Source: Fusarium oxysporum f. sp. lycopersici 4287
Lineage: Eukaryota > Ascomycota > Sordariomycetes > Hypocreales > Nectriaceae
Reading direction: 5' to 3'
DNA length: 64,000 nucleotides
Assembly (NCBI RefSeq): GCF_000149955.1
Contig: NC_030990.1
Location: forward strand, 3,244,627-3,308,626
Program-made: the position numbers and the translations under genes
The notes under the pieces: generated by a model
What the model saw: only the letters and a program-made list of their open reading frames with translations
Told to the model about the DNA's origin: nothing
Database searches by the model: none
In this document: positions 33,814-46,318 of the stretch, in pieces
Layout of the letters: each line of letters opens with the position of its first letter
Numbering within the stretch: position 1 is the stretch's first letter

Positions 33814-35094
33814 CTAGTTATCCTCTACGTCGTTCCTAGGGCGGGGCGCAGCAGGCAAATGTTGTTTCCAGCTGGGCTGTCGGCCTGTGACTCTCTCATA
33901 CGCCATGTCCCAGCCAAAAGAGTTCTTATCGGGACTCATCATAACAAAATCTTCGATGTGTTTTTCCATAAGATCGTGGATAGGCTGCAGGTCTTTGGCA
34001 TCTTCACCGATGATCTCCTGTGCTAGTTCTATCGCCCTTATGTTCTCGGTAAGAGTCAAAATGTAGTTGAAAGGAGAAACGTGTTGCCTTTCGGGTACGT
34101 AGTTATCGCTGTTGGGCTTGACTCGGCTGTTGATAGGATTCAGGTAGGGTGAGCTTGTTAAGTCATCGGATTCTCGTTCAGCCCATGCGCTGGTGATAAA
34201 CTCAACATTGTCTCGAAGCTCTCGGATCAAATCATCCACTGGAGCTCCGGCTGCCTGCTGCTCCTTGACTGCAGATGCTTGGGAGAAGAGAATCATACCC
34301 CGGATAACGGGGTTCATATGAGGCTGACGGCGAGGGGGTGTGTTCTTAGCAAGGTGCTCAGGGCGCTGAATGATATCCCAGACCATTTTATTCCACTTCA
34401 GAGCTTGTTGCGTCTCGCTCTCCTCTCCTTTCGGGGATATGATCTTGCGGTTAATAGATGCCAACAGCAGGATGACAGTGCAGTCGCGCTGTAGACTTAG
34501 TCCGGTCTTTTCAACTTGCTGGGCGCATTCAATGACGACATACGGCTGCCCATGATGGCCTGCACGTCGAGTCACGGCGTCGGCATGCCAGCGTTTGAGT
34601 TTAATTCCAGCTTTCTTATAGCCAGCAAGCAGCGTGCTTATGTTATCCCATTCCTCCTTGGTTTTCATGAGCTTTGTTGCCTCTGCAAAAGCCTTCATCG
34701 AGTTTGGGACATCGTGGAATCGATCAATGGTCTTGAAAGTGTGCTCGAGCCCATCGACTTCGATGGTGACGGGATTTCGCTGGATGTAGTCGCTCTTGTC
34801 AGGGTTGAAGACAAGCTTCCTCGCTTTCTCGGGTAGGTGGGCAGGGAGAATGATCTTCTCTTGAATTTCTGTGAGAATTTCATTCAACTGGGGATTTTTG
34901 GTCTCGGCGAACACCGCACTAAAACCTTGTCGATTGTCAACTTCCTGTATTATAAGTGTTGCACTTTTTTTTTTACTTCACTTACTGCGTGCAGGAGATA
35001 TACTGAAGCGTCTGTACTGGATAGCAGGCAGTGCAAGCGATGCCCGTAGGTTGGCCACAGGCCTCAAGCCCGAAATTAAAGATCTGTTCAGCAT
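33814..35094 (-). CDS. Mitochondrial-targeted protein of unknown function
   Basis: Two exons on the minus strand: 34986-35094 and 33814-34940, giving 411 aa. The N-terminus (MLNRSLISGLRPVANLRASL, then YRRFSISPARI) is a clear mitochondrial presequence. The body is soluble and mainly helical, with RNPVTIEVDGLEHTFKTID, LKRWHADAVTRRAGHHGQPY and RDCTVILLLASI. I do not recognise a family. The 45-nt intron has a strong donor (GTAAGT), but only the non-standard AAG acceptor at 34941 keeps the frame; the better CAG five bases earlier would give a stop. The gene is head-to-head with bL19m, 236 bp apart, which suggests a mitochondrial gene-expression role. Confidence 0.7.
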
Positions 35095-35330
35095 TGTGCT
35101 GACTGTCTCACAGTGCTGTGATAACTTTTGAGGTTTCAAGGCTTGGGCAACTCCTAGGTAGCTAGTTTCATAGAAAGGTATTATGCATTCCATGGAAAAA
35201 GGTACCGGATGAACTGTCGGCCGAGCCAATCAGCAACGGGAATTGGAAGCATTGGGAGGAGCTCCAGAAATTCTAGCGCCTGCCTCAACAACCTCAATTA
35301 CTTGTATAATTCACGACAAGTCAATTTACG
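35095..35330. promoter_or_regulatory. Short divergent promoter of two mitochondrial genes
   Basis: Only 236 bp separate the start codons of a mitochondrial-targeted unknown protein and mitoribosomal bL19m. Both leaders and any shared promoter elements must lie here. Confidence 0.5.
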
Positions 35331-36078
35331 ATGAACGTCGCCAGCGTGGGACGGCCAGTTGGCTGTCTCAAGTCTGCTCTTAGACGGACAAGACTCCTGA
35401 GGACTTTCGAAAGGAGTGTTTCTTCAACAGCCGTTGAGCCTGTGCCCAAGCCGATACCGAACGCCTTCAGCGCTGAACAACGTATGTATCTTTACGATCT
35501 GCAATATTGTGAAAACAATATCGCTGACATTTAGACCAGGAGCGGATCTCACGAAGGTTAGCAAATTTCATATCTACCCTCGAGTCCCGAGTATTCGTAC
35601 CACCCACCCCGATCCCATGCCCGCACTTCTGCAAAAGCAACTCGCGAAACTCGATCCGACTGGCGCACGCACACGACTGTTCTCAAGGGAGCACGCCGAC
35701 AGCGCTAAGGTTGGCGACGTTCTGATGGTGACGACAAAGGGTGGAGAGCCCTTTGCCGGCGCTTTTCTACAAATCCGACGCCGAGGCCAGGATACAGCGA
35801 TCCAACTGCGTGGACAGATGATGAAGGTTGGTGTGGAGATGTGGTTCAAGATCTACAGCCCGACTGTGACGGGTATCGATATTATCTGGCGACGGCCCAA
35901 GAGGGCACGACGAGCACGCCTCACGTACATGCGGAAGCCCAAGCACGACATGGGTAGTGTGGATCAAATGGTGTTTGCATGGAAGAAGGAGAGATATACT
36001 CTACGGTCACGAGCAAATCAGTCTGGAAAACCCTCTGGAAGACAGCATGCCAAGATTCTCGGACAGAAGAAGAAATAG
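35331..36078 (+). CDS. IMG1: Mitochondrial large-subunit ribosomal protein bL19m (IMG1-like)
   Basis: Two exons: 35331-35481 and 35540-36078, giving 229 aa. An Arg-rich presequence (MNVASVGRPVGCLKSALRRT, then RLLRTFERSVSST) precedes the bL19 domain: KVGDVLMVTTKGGEPFAGAF, RRRGQDTAIQLRGQMMKVGV, EMWFKIYSPTVTGIDIIWRR, then ARLTYMRKPKHDMGSVDQM. Bacterial L19 lies at the subunit interface, and in yeast Img1 is needed for mitochondrial translation. The acceptor at 35539 is chosen because the TTAG five bases upstream puts the rest out of frame. The segment just after the junction (ADLTKVSKFHIY) is the least certain part. Confidence 0.87.
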
Positions 36079-37559
36079 ACGAAAGTATGCACGGGATGTG
36101 GTTGTATGATATATTGTGTATAAGAACTTATTGAGACATCTATAAATCGTTTGCTCAAATCTGTTTCTATCATGCCAGTAATCTAAAGGAGGAAGTGATG
36201 GTCTTCATGATGTTGATGGGTGTATAATAGCATGAGAAACTGTAGCTACGACTTCCAGCGTCAGATCATTTGATTCGATTGTTTATAATTATAGACAGCC
36301 AGGTCGCCAACTACATGGCTCTTTGTACAGATTCCCAGCCATTATTGACCATATACTCAAGGCTGTTCATTTTGTCGTTCGTTAAAAGCAGCCTGTTGTT
36401 GACGATCTATCTGTTGTACAGGGTATATGTTTCATGGCAACCAAAATCGCAGCCAATCATTAATAGAAGCTGGGGGATTTCCGTCCTATGAAACGTCGTA
36501 CTTCTCTATTATACGATATCTCATTTATTCGAGTGTCACGATATATGTTCATGCGAGCTTGTTTGAGTGTGGAAGATCGAAACAATCTTCGTCTGATGCT
36601 GATTACTTCTGTGAACCTTGTCGTGCTTACCATTTGTTTGAATCTCTACAGGCGCTAGGAGGCGTTCGAACACGATGAGCCCCGGAGAAGACGCGGAGTG
36701 GTATGGTCGATAGGACATGAGATTATTCAGAACTGTCCGAGTTCTTCAATTGATGCAAAGCACTAGATATTGTTACCAATTTCTGCTTCAAATTCGGCTG
36801 AAGCTGCAACTATCAACTCAACTATAATGTACTAAGCTGGGTCTATGGTTGCATAATACTAGGGTTTCACAGAAGGTTTCACAAGACGCTAGCTAATAAA
36901 TGTTTACCTGGCCGTTTACTCTGTACACACATTGAAGCTTATTAGTTTGACCTACCTCCAATGATAGGCAGTTGAGACAGCCCAGCGCCATGCATCGGGA
37001 TTTACAGCCGGTTGATCGACCCCAGCGTTTCGTTCCTCGCGCAGGGTCCACCCTGGTCAAAACTAATGAACTCTCTAAATTCCACGGCTTATGTATTGAG
37101 TATCTGAACCCCTCGCCCTCCAAGATAGAAGGAGTCGGCATCACTCAAAGGAATGCTAGTTGTTTCAAATGAACCAGCGAACAAAAAGGAGAAGACAAAA
37201 AATTATGTACCAGCTTAGTCCCAAGTCTATTTATACCACGCTGTGCATTGTCTCGAGGATGTATCCAGGGGAAATCCACGGTATGTTCTCATGCGAGGAG
37301 GTGTAGGATGCGCTTGGGATCAAACTGATAGAACCCAACGCCCAGGTATAAACCTAACGACCGCCTCACCATTTGGGTGTGCAACTTATTTATAGCTAAT
37401 TACCTATCTTTGTAATTCCCGTGTGCGGCCATATAAAATTTCAGGTCGAAATTTCTTGCAGGGAACGGATATTCAACATCAATTCAAATCGATAAAACCC
37501 CGGTCTATCAACAGCCCATCAACTAGCCGCTCTTAGCAAGCGCTGAAAACCAGCTAAAA
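36079..37559. other. Intergenic region upstream of alpha-actinin
   Basis: About 1.5 kb with no supported gene; moderately A/T-rich. The last 150 bases have a leader-like CT/CA-rich composition. Short open frames (for example 36893-37144) are featureless. Confidence 0.5.
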
Positions 37560-40403
37560 ATGGACGCTACGAAGGATTCCGCCCAAGCCTTTCAGGGGAT
37601 GCTTCCACTGCAACCCGGCAACGTGGAGGGCAACGAGAAGTTCCCCAATTTTTGTTTACACGCGGATGCCCAATCTAGCGACGACTGCGACTGCAACCAG
37701 CAGCAGCGCTACCAAGAGAACAAAGAAGACTACTACGTCTACCAGACAGATCTCAGCATCAACAACAATTCTAATCAGCATCATCAACATTTCCACAATT
37801 CTCCATCTGCTTCAATATCGGCATCATCTCGCTTATCGTACATCTCCACCGTCTCGGCCTCGGCTTCATCTTCATCCTCAAGGATATCTACCGCTTCATT
37901 CGAGTCACTTCCTATTACCCCAATTTCCGTATTCGAGGCCTCCCCACACTCTCCTCGCTCTTTGTCCAACAGGCTCTCCTCGCCCGTAACTGGATTCATC
38001 GCCCGTCGTCGAACATTCACACAGGATTCTTGTTCGCTCTCATACTCTCCACCATCTTCACCGACCCCGCGCACAAGGCGGGACAAGTCACAACTGCATG
38101 CGGCTCGAGTGCAACGGTCAGGCAGCAGAACTACAAATACAACATTTCTTCTAGGTCTTCAGATAGGGAAACAGTCAACCAATTCGCGAAGGTTCCCGCC
38201 CAGCGCATCTACTCCTGCAGACGCCCTTGCTGCTGTTGAGCCTCCACATGACCAGAAGTTGACGAGAATGGCTTTTGCAGAGCAGCAAAGATGGGTCACG
38301 GTCCAACAAAAGACCTTCACAAAATGGTATTTATGTTTTGAATTCCTGGCCTGCAGTATGCTCACATCCTTTTTCCAGGCTCAACACGAAGATCGAGGCT
38401 CGAAACCTTGAGGTTAAAGACCTCGTGAAAGATCTTAGCGATGGTGTAAGTTTACTTTCTGTATAATTTTCCCCTAACTGTCACTGACATCTATGCATAG
38501 GTCATGCTGATTCATCTCCTCGAATGTCTTTCACACGAATCGCTCGGCCGTTATGCCTCGAAACCCAAGCTTCGAGTACAAAAATTTGAGAATGCGAACC
38601 TGGCACTTGACTTCGTCAAGTCCAGGGGTATTCAAATGACCAACATCGGTGCTGAGGATGTGGTTGATGGTAACCAAAAGATTGTTCTTGGTCTCATCTG
38701 GACCTTGATTCTTCGATTTACCATCAGTGACATTAACGAGGAGGGCATGTCAGCAAAGGAGGGTCTCCTGCTGTGGTGTCAACGGAAGACGGCGTGTTAC
38801 GACGAGGTCGAGGTGCGAGACTTTAGCGCCAGCTGGAACGATGGTTTGGCGTTCTGTGCTCTATTGGATATCCACCGACCCGACCTTATCGACTATGACG
38901 CCCTGGACAAGAAGGATCATCGAGGCAACATGCAACTAGCATTCGATATCGCACATAAGGAGATTGGCATCCCTAAGCTGCTTGATGTGGAAGATGTGTG
39001 CGACGTTGCCAAGCCCGATGAACGATCTCTGATGACTTATATTGCATATTGGTTCCATGCATTCTCGCAAATGGAAAAGGTCGAGAACGCTGGACGTCGC
39101 GTTGAAAAGTTTGTCAACAACATGCAAGGGGCATGGGAGATGCAAAGTGCCTACGAAAGGCGGATGCGGGCGCTCTTACAAGCCATTCAAGAGCAGATCG
39201 AGGTGTGGAAGCAGGCTACGTTTGAAGGAACATACGCCGATGCCAAAGCTCAATCAAACCAGTTCTTTGAGTACAAAAAGGGTAAAAAAAGACAATGGGT
39301 CGCCGAGAAGAGTGACCTGGCAACGTTGCTCGGAAACATCAAGACCAAATTGGGGACTTATCGCCTACGTCCATACGATCCACCAGCGGAGTTGAGCCTG
39401 GATGCTCTCGAGAGGAAGTGGGCAGAGTTAGCATCAAATGAGATGACACGTGCCCAGCTAATAAACGAGACAATCCGAGAGTAAGTCGACTATCCTCAAT
39501 AGATGCCCCCCCTTCCTTTTCTTCGATTGACATTGTTATAGCATCAAAAACGCCCTCCGCAAATCTTTTGCTGACAAGGCAAATGATTTTGCAATGGCTC
39601 TCAATACCATGCAGTTGGCCATCTCTGGCCTTGATGGTGACGTGGAAGACCAACTGCACCATGTAAGGAAGCTGAGTGAGAGCCTTTCTCCCTTAGACCA
39701 ATACTTGGACAAAATTTCAGAGCTGGATCAGAAGTGCCAAGAGGCCAATATTGAGGAGAACGACTTTACTACCTACACATACGACGAACTGTCATACGAG
39801 CTTGGTCTTGTTAAGACTTCGGTGCAGAAGAAACTTGCGTTTTTGGAGAACCAGATGGTAGCGCGAAGCATGACAAACCTGACCCCTATCCAGCTGGAAG
39901 AGTTCGAGAGTGTTTTCCGTCACTTCGATCGTGATGACACAAACTCTTTACAGGAACTTGAATTCAGTGCGGCGCTTGCGTCACTGGGGCTTGTGTTCTC
40001 AGAGGACGAAATGCACGACTACTTCCTCGAAACATCTGGTGGGCGCGACTATGTAACGTTTGAACAGTTTATCCGGTTCATGGTGGATGTGACAGAAGAT
40101 CAGAACACGGCAGAACAAGTCTTCCAGTCGTTCCGCGAGGTGGCAGACGGAAAGCCATACGTGACAGAGATGGATTTACGACACAGCTTGGTGCCCGACG
40201 AAGTGATTGACCAACTTATCGAGATCATGCCGCCTCACAGTGGGCCAGATATGTCGGAGGACAGAGGAATGCCACAGTACGACTACATCTCCTTCATGGA
40301 GAAGCTGATCAACGATCAAAATAACCAGCAAGAGAACCCAGAAGCTACACAACAGAATAGGAGCGACGCTGAGCCACAAAGCCCTCACACAAACGGGGTC
40401 TAG
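37560..40403 (+). CDS. Alpha-actinin with long N-terminal extension
   Basis: Four exons: 37560-38326, 38379-38445, 38501-39480 and 39542-40403, giving 891 aa. Residues 1-240 are Ser/Asn/Gln/His-rich and not part of the usual fold. Tandem calponin-homology domains follow at about 245-355 (TFTKWLNTKIEARNLEVKDL) and 362-467 (EGLLLWCQRKTACYDEVEV). Two shortened spectrin-like helical repeats come next. The C-terminus has EF-hand repeats, the first at about 725-760 (FRHFDRDDTNSLQELEF). In filamentous fungi alpha-actinin cross-links actin at septation sites and the subapical collar. The short rod matches fungal orthologues; the N-terminal extension makes this one longer than the textbook form. Confidence 0.92.
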
Positions 40404-41550
40404 GAGAAACAGGGTGAAGACCCATGGCTAGAGATGCACGCATCAGTTCAAATGGAACTGAGTATGAAACTTGGCATCACGAGTCCGAAAAGGAGGGAGG
40501 GGTAAAATATGGAGAGAAAACGCTGGCGAGATACAGTATACTTACATGTCCCTTCTTAATGATGCATCGCCTAGTGGCGTTTTACCTTGTGCTGGCGAAG
40601 ACGGAGGGTGCATTTCACTTACGGTAAATAAATATCCCATTGACTTATACCAGAGCGGGGTTGACTATTTGGTGGGAGCGAATGGATGGCCGATCAGGAT
40701 AACAACACATTAGGCGTCCAACCCAGCTTTCTTGGGGGCATCGCCGTAGGAATGTGTCTCTTTTTTATTTTCTCCTTTTTAGTTAATACCACCAAGAATC
40801 AAAGACTTGATAGACCGAAGATTCTGTTTATTTGTTCGATCTGCTGTACACTCACATCAAGTTGAAAGACCTAACAGTACTTTTGAGACGATCTGTGGGG
40901 GCGGAATGGTTTGAGGCTGGGACTTTGGTATCGTGTCATGTCATATCATGTGCGTGGACTTTACAAACTAGGTGCCTACCTAAGAATAACAACTACCTTA
41001 CCTAAGTACCTATGAAGTGCCAACTTATTGGACTTGTCCGTCGAGAGTGGAGGGGAGGATTTTATTGGACGGAAGATTGTGCATGTTTGGAAGGGTGGGA
41101 GGAAGTATACGGCAAAAGTGTGGGTTCACCGACGTTGAGCTGGGTATTTTGATTCGGTGTAGAGTCAACTTCGCCGAATTACATTGACAAAGCGGAATAA
41201 CTACTTAACATTTGCACATACAAACTTTTGAACCGTTGAGAAAACAAGGTTATAGGTATCAAATACGGCGATGCCGGATGGTGGCGGCAACTGCATCGGC
41301 GTCTTCTAGACGGGCGAAGACGATGTCGGACTTTATTCAGTTAGATATAGCCGGCCGGATTGTGTGAGAGGGATGAAAGGTGGGCTCCGCAGTTTCTTAG
41401 CCTTGCGCAATAGATAAAAAGTTACTGGGGCGATATGGACTACGGCTTCAGTTTCTCCTCCTCTCTTATATTTCTGCCTCTAGATAGACAATTGGGATCC
41501 CGGACTCAAGATCTGCACGGTCAATTCGATCCAGAGTCGAATTTCCCAGC
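40404..41550. other. Intergenic region between alpha-actinin and the flavin dehydrogenase
   Basis: No supported gene. Contains CTAGGTGCCTACCTAAG and ACCTAAGTACCTATG at 40969-41014, the recurrent CCTA-type promoter motif. Confidence 0.5.
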
Positions 41551-43365
41551 ATGTCGTGTCGTTCACAGCTCTTCCGTGCCTTGAGAGCACCCGCCTCCTG
41601 CTCCGGTAGCCGGAGGACTGTTTCTCTAAGGACCAACATCCTCGAGAGAAGCCTTGCCCACTCAAGAACGCCCGCCCGATGCATCGCGACTACAGCCCCG
41701 AGGCTCATCTCCCAAACTCGGGCACAGCAAAGCAAGCTGACATCCGAGACGTACCCGCAACTCGAGCGCGACGCCCGGTTCGCCCAGGTGACCCCCGAGC
41801 ACGTTGCGAGGTTCCGTGAGATCTTGGGTAACAACCCCTCGGCCATTATTGACGGAATCACGGGCGGCGGAGCGGGCGTCGACGCGGCCGACTTTGAAAC
41901 GTACAATGAGGACTGGATGCACAAGTACAAGGGCCAGTCGAAGTTGGTGCTGCGTCCAGGCACCACCGACGAAGTTAGCGGCATCCTCAAGTACTGCAAT
42001 GAACAGCGTTTGGCTGTTGTACCCCAGGGAGGAAACACGGGCCTTGTGGGAGGCTCCATTCCCGTTTTCGACGAGATCGTCATTAGTATGGCTCGCATGA
42101 ACGAGATTCGTTCATTCGACGAAGTCAGTGGTTCACTTGTTATTGACGCCGGCTGTGTGCTCGAGACTGTCGACTCATACCTTGCCCAAAAGGGTTATAT
42201 CTTTCCTCTCGACCTCGGCGCCAAGGGCTCGTGCCACGTCGGTGGAAACGTCGCCACAAATGCTGGCGGTCTGCGATTGCTCCGTTATGGGAGCTTGCAT
42301 GGCACCGTCCTCGGTGTTGAGGCTGTTCTGCCTAATGGTACCGTCATCAATGACCTGTGTACCCTGCGAAAGAACAACACCGGCTACGATGTGAAGCAGC
42401 TCTTCATTGGTGCAGAGGGAACTTTGGGAATTATTACAAAGATCGCTATTCAATGTCCCCAGCGATCTCCCGCTGTTAACGTTGCTGTGTTTGGCATAGA
42501 GTCGTATGATAAAGCTCAGCTTGCCTTCCGTGAGGCTAAGAAGCAGCTATCAGAAATTCTATCTGCATTTGAGCTAATGGACGGCCGCAGCCAGAGAATC
42601 GTTTCAGAGGTCAAGGGCCAGGAGCATCCCCTCGAAGGAGAATACCCTTTCTACTGCCTGATTGAGACGAGTGGTTCCAACGGCGAGCATGACTACGCAA
42701 AGCTAGAGACCTTCCTTGAGGATGTCATGACCCGAGAAGTTATTGCCGACGGTGTCGTCGCCCAGGACGAGACGCAGCTTCGCAACCTGTGGGGCTGGCG
42801 TGAGGGCATCACCGAGTGCCTTGGTCACTGGGGCGGCACCTACAAGTACGATATCTCTATTCCCCTCGACGAGATGTATACCATTGTTGAAGATACCAAG
42901 GCTCGTCTGATTGATCTGGGTCTTCTGGGTGACACGTCTGACCACCCGGTTGTTGACGTACTTGGCTATGGCCATATGGGCGATTCCAATCTGCACCTCA
43001 ACATTCCGGTGCGTCGTTACGATCCTGCAGTTGAGAAGGCCCTGGAGCCTTGGGTATACGAATGGATTCAGAAGCGTAGTGGTAGTATCAGTGCTGAGCA
43101 TGGTTTGGGAATTGCGAAAAAGAAGTTTATCGGTTACAGCCGAGACGACACAACGATTGGTCTGATGAAGCAGATCAAGAATCTCTTTGATCCCGTGAGT
43201 TTGATCCCCTCGCCCCGTCCATCTTTCAAGCTTGGGTAAACCCCCAGCCATCGAACGCTGCGTTGTGGAACCCTATTTTCACCTCAACCCTCTGTTACAA
43301 TTCCCCGGCATTAGGGCTGACATCTGACCCAGAATGGCATCATGAACCCCTACAAGTATATTTGA
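41551..43365 (+). CDS. D-2-hydroxyglutarate / D-lactate dehydrogenase, FAD-linked, mitochondrial
   Basis: Two exons: 41551-43194 and 43333-43365, giving 558 aa. Residues 1-60 are rich in Ser/Arg/Ala, consistent with a mitochondrial presequence. The PCMH-type FAD domain has KLVLRPGTTDEV and the pyrophosphate-binding PQGGNTGLVGGS (158-169), then CHVGGNVATNAGGLRLLRYG and FIGAEGTLGII. The C-terminal FAD-oxidase domain carries GYGHMGDSNLHLNI and SAEHGLG, with metal- and substrate-binding histidines. The second exon adds only NGIMNPYKYI, the conserved family ending. It most resembles the D2HGDH/Dld2 branch, oxidising D-2-hydroxyglutarate (or D-lactate) and passing electrons to cytochrome c, ETF or pyruvate. 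The exact substrate is inferred. Confidence 0.9.
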
Positions 43366-43932
43366 TACCCCGGTCTCTTGGGCTCGTACCCGAGTGACAG
43401 CATATGTGACCCCCCTTCCCTTCATTGGGGTATGCTGCAGCGTCATTCGTACTGCTCAGTAATTCTAGCTGTGGCTGGGCCAAACGACCTCGATAGCCCC
43501 GCTGACCTAAGCGAGCGCGAATGAGCAAAAACTTGAATAATGAGGCCCAAAGCGTTGTATAAGCAAAAGTGCTGTGCACATTGCGGTTATGGCTGTTTTG
43601 TGTATAGCCATCTGAAAAAACAGCCATGACCGTCAAGAACCCAACTACGTATGCATACATACACAGACATGCTTAGATAAGGTCGATAGCCGATTTGGAT
43701 AGCGTTGGTGGTAGTCAATCAATCCACAGGGCGGAACTATCTCCGTCATCTTGCGAAACGTGCAGGTCACTGCTTATTTTCAGCCATCACATTATCAGGT
43801 AAATTAATGCCTAATTATTCGCAAGACGCAAGTCAACACGACTGGGAGTCAGAAACATGACTCGGCCGGTTAATGTTGACACTTCGTAATGAGTTGGTTG
43901 TGTCTCATTGCATCTCAAAGGCCTCCTGCCTG

Positions 43933-43968
<36 letters not shown>

Positions 43969-44716
43969 CGTCCTCGTCATTTGGAATCTGTCAAACAGGA
44001 GTAACGGAGCTGCCCTCCACTCCGTGTTGTTTATCAAATAGCCAGCTTCAGCTCTTAAACTTGATAGCCAACGAGGAGCCAATGCCGCCCTTCCTCACAC
44101 ACCTCCCTGTCAGCCTTATGGGGCGGACGCTGCAGCTTCTCCACAAGAAGCCGATGCGCTAGGCCAAAAGTTCCCTGTAAGTGAAGACTTGCTCGTTCGC
44201 ATATTCCTATCCCAGTCCAAAGTCCCTGTCGTGGGTCCCTTACCGTTGACGTCGCCGGTCCCAATCGATTCCAATTGGATTGTTTCGCCATACCTAGCAT
44301 GTGCCGAGCCATGGCCCTTGAGAGCTTTACACCCGGTGGATGTTGTGAGCGGCCGTCGCCAACTAGGTCAGGTCGAACGAGAGCTCTTGACACTCCTTAT
44401 TCGTCGTACATGGTGGCCCTCATTACCGCGATGAAACTTCACCAGGTGATTACCTTGAAAGGAGCCATCTTTACATCTCCGCGTCGAGGTGGCTCTAATG
44501 ACTGTGTGCAAGATGGACTTCCGTGACGTGTGGGGTGATAGACAGTTGACAGGATGCCTCATTGCAACAGATGCCGGTGACAGTTTAGGTGCAGCATCGC
44601 AGACGGAGTAGCCGAAATCCTGGCCATCCCATAGTTCTTTCGTTATAATAGAAGCTGCCCCGAACACAACTTGTCAAGATGACATCCTGCAACTCATCCT
44701 CCTTATCAAGATAAAT
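43366..44716. other. Intergenic region with hexanucleotide repeat
   Basis: About 1.35 kb without a supported gene. Contains the GCCCAT microsatellite and otherwise mixed sequence that includes the regulator's promoter. Confidence 0.5.
43934..43963. repeat. (GCCCAT)5 hexanucleotide microsatellite
   Basis: Five perfect GCCCAT units followed by one imperfect copy. One frame through it reads alternating Pro-Met, but the surrounding frame has no other coding signal. Confidence 0.95.
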
Positions 44717-46318
44717 ATGGTTGGCGTCCCTGGGAAATACAAAGGCTGCGAAACTTGCCGGCGTAGAAGAGTCAAGGTAAGTCTCTATCATCTCATCGTA
44801 ACTCTGCCATCCAAGCTCACATTCTCGAACAGTGCAGCAATGAGAGGCCCTACTGCCAGAAGTGTATATCGAGTGGAAGGCAATGTGAAGGTTATGAACG
44901 CGAACGAGTCTTCATCACCGGGACGCCGCAGAACAAAGGCAGAGTAGCCTCGCATCCGAAGAAAAGCTCATCCTCCAAGAAGGACAGCACGCCTTCGTAC
45001 GAGGAACCTCCCAGAACGCTCGATATCACGCCAGTCCATCCTCTCACCTCAGCCTGGGACGATCACACACTTGTGTCAAGCCAAGGAGTGGAGTATTCGG
45101 TTCTCGTCTCAGCTTTGCACACCAGGCTTCCATACACTCTTCCAGATCATTCAGCTGATGACTCCATACCCTTTCGCATTACGTTCCCGCCATATACACC
45201 GACAGACTTACAGTCATTACTGGGCGAAGGAGACTTTGGTGTAAGAGCACAATGCTTAGCACGTTTACCGAGCGTATATGAGCAAGATGACTCGGCACAA
45301 AGTTACTGCATCTTCTTCTTCGAGGTTTGTGCAATGCCTCTACTGATTCCAAATGACTGCTGACACTTAGCTAGCATGAAACAACATTTGCGTTTGGCGA
45401 ATCAGGGTCTCAACAGATGAGACGAATGGGGCCGGCCTATTTTAGTCACTTTCCCAATCATCATTTCTTTGTGCGGGTGTATCGACCTCTAGCTGTAAGT
45501 AGCGTTCAACGGTTCATGGTTGTTTCGTTCTGCTGAGTGCAAGATAGACCGGCTTCGCTCTCCTGAGGCGACAAGATACGTTTTTATCCTCTCCAGATTG
45601 GAAGACTGTCCCCTGGCAGAGACATCCGAAGTCTCTCCTGGACCATCTCCTAGACCTTGTTCTTCTGCTGCCAGCCATCTTTTCTCAAGTTGATCAGATT
45701 GTTCCGTCAGAACCAACCCTCCATCGACGGCACAGCGCTCAGCAGCTTCTCCGGGATTGCCTTTCCCTCGAGAGACATCTTGATGCTTGGTTTCAAATGG
45801 CCAACCGTCCCAGTTTTGAACATCCAGTGGCCTACTGGACTGAGGAGCTTATCAGTCCAGGAGGTCTTATTCCTTTCACAAATTCGTACGCTTTCAGGGA
45901 CGCAAACACCGGACTTGCCTTCCTATATTACTGGATGACACAAATCCTCTTTCACCAATGCATTGAAAGCCTGCACCGAGCCATCTACCAGCCAGTCATC
46001 GACGCTTACCCAAATATGTGGCCTGACTTGCCATTCGACTTGCAGATCGATCTCAATCGATATCAGCATGGGCGCATGTTTGCAGCAGATATCTGCCGTG
46101 GACTCGATTCAGTCTTGCATGACACTGTTCAACCTGATATGCTGATTATGCCGATGGCCGTGGCGATGGATTTGTACAGAGATATTAATTCGGTTTCGCA
46201 GGATGGCCTCATGGAGATCATGTGGATCGACAACTTTCGATCGCGGCTCATTGAGAAAGGCCAACATGTTGCCGGTGTTTTACAGAGTCAAACATGGTCC
46301 GAAGTAGCGACTTTCTAA
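44717..46318 (+). CDS. Zn2Cys6 fungal-type transcription factor
   Basis: Four exons: 44717-44776, 44833-45324, 45375-45494 and 45548-46318, giving 480 aa. The binuclear cluster is at 11-38 with cysteines at 11, 14, 21, 28, 31 and 38 (C-x2-C-x6-C-x6-C-x2-C-x6-C), split by intron 1. A Ser/Lys-rich linker follows, then a helical C-terminal region of the fungal-specific regulator type, with FFEHETTFAFGESGSQ and FSHFPNHHFFVRVYRPLA. It reads NRPSFEHPVAYWTEELISPG and later RAIYQPVIDAYP. The gene family resembles sterol/asperthecin-type small Zn2Cys6 regulators of unknown target. Targets cannot be inferred, and no biosynthetic cluster adjoins it. Confidence 0.88.

Noticed and set aside
35331..35600. 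Earlier TTAG acceptor (35534) for bL19m exon 2
   Set aside because: Gives HQERISR and then loses the frame of the L19 domain. The acceptor at 35539 keeps the whole downstream protein in frame.
43908..44162. Open frame reading Pro-Met repeats
   Set aside because: Generated by the GCCCAT microsatellite; flanking sequence shows no coding signal.
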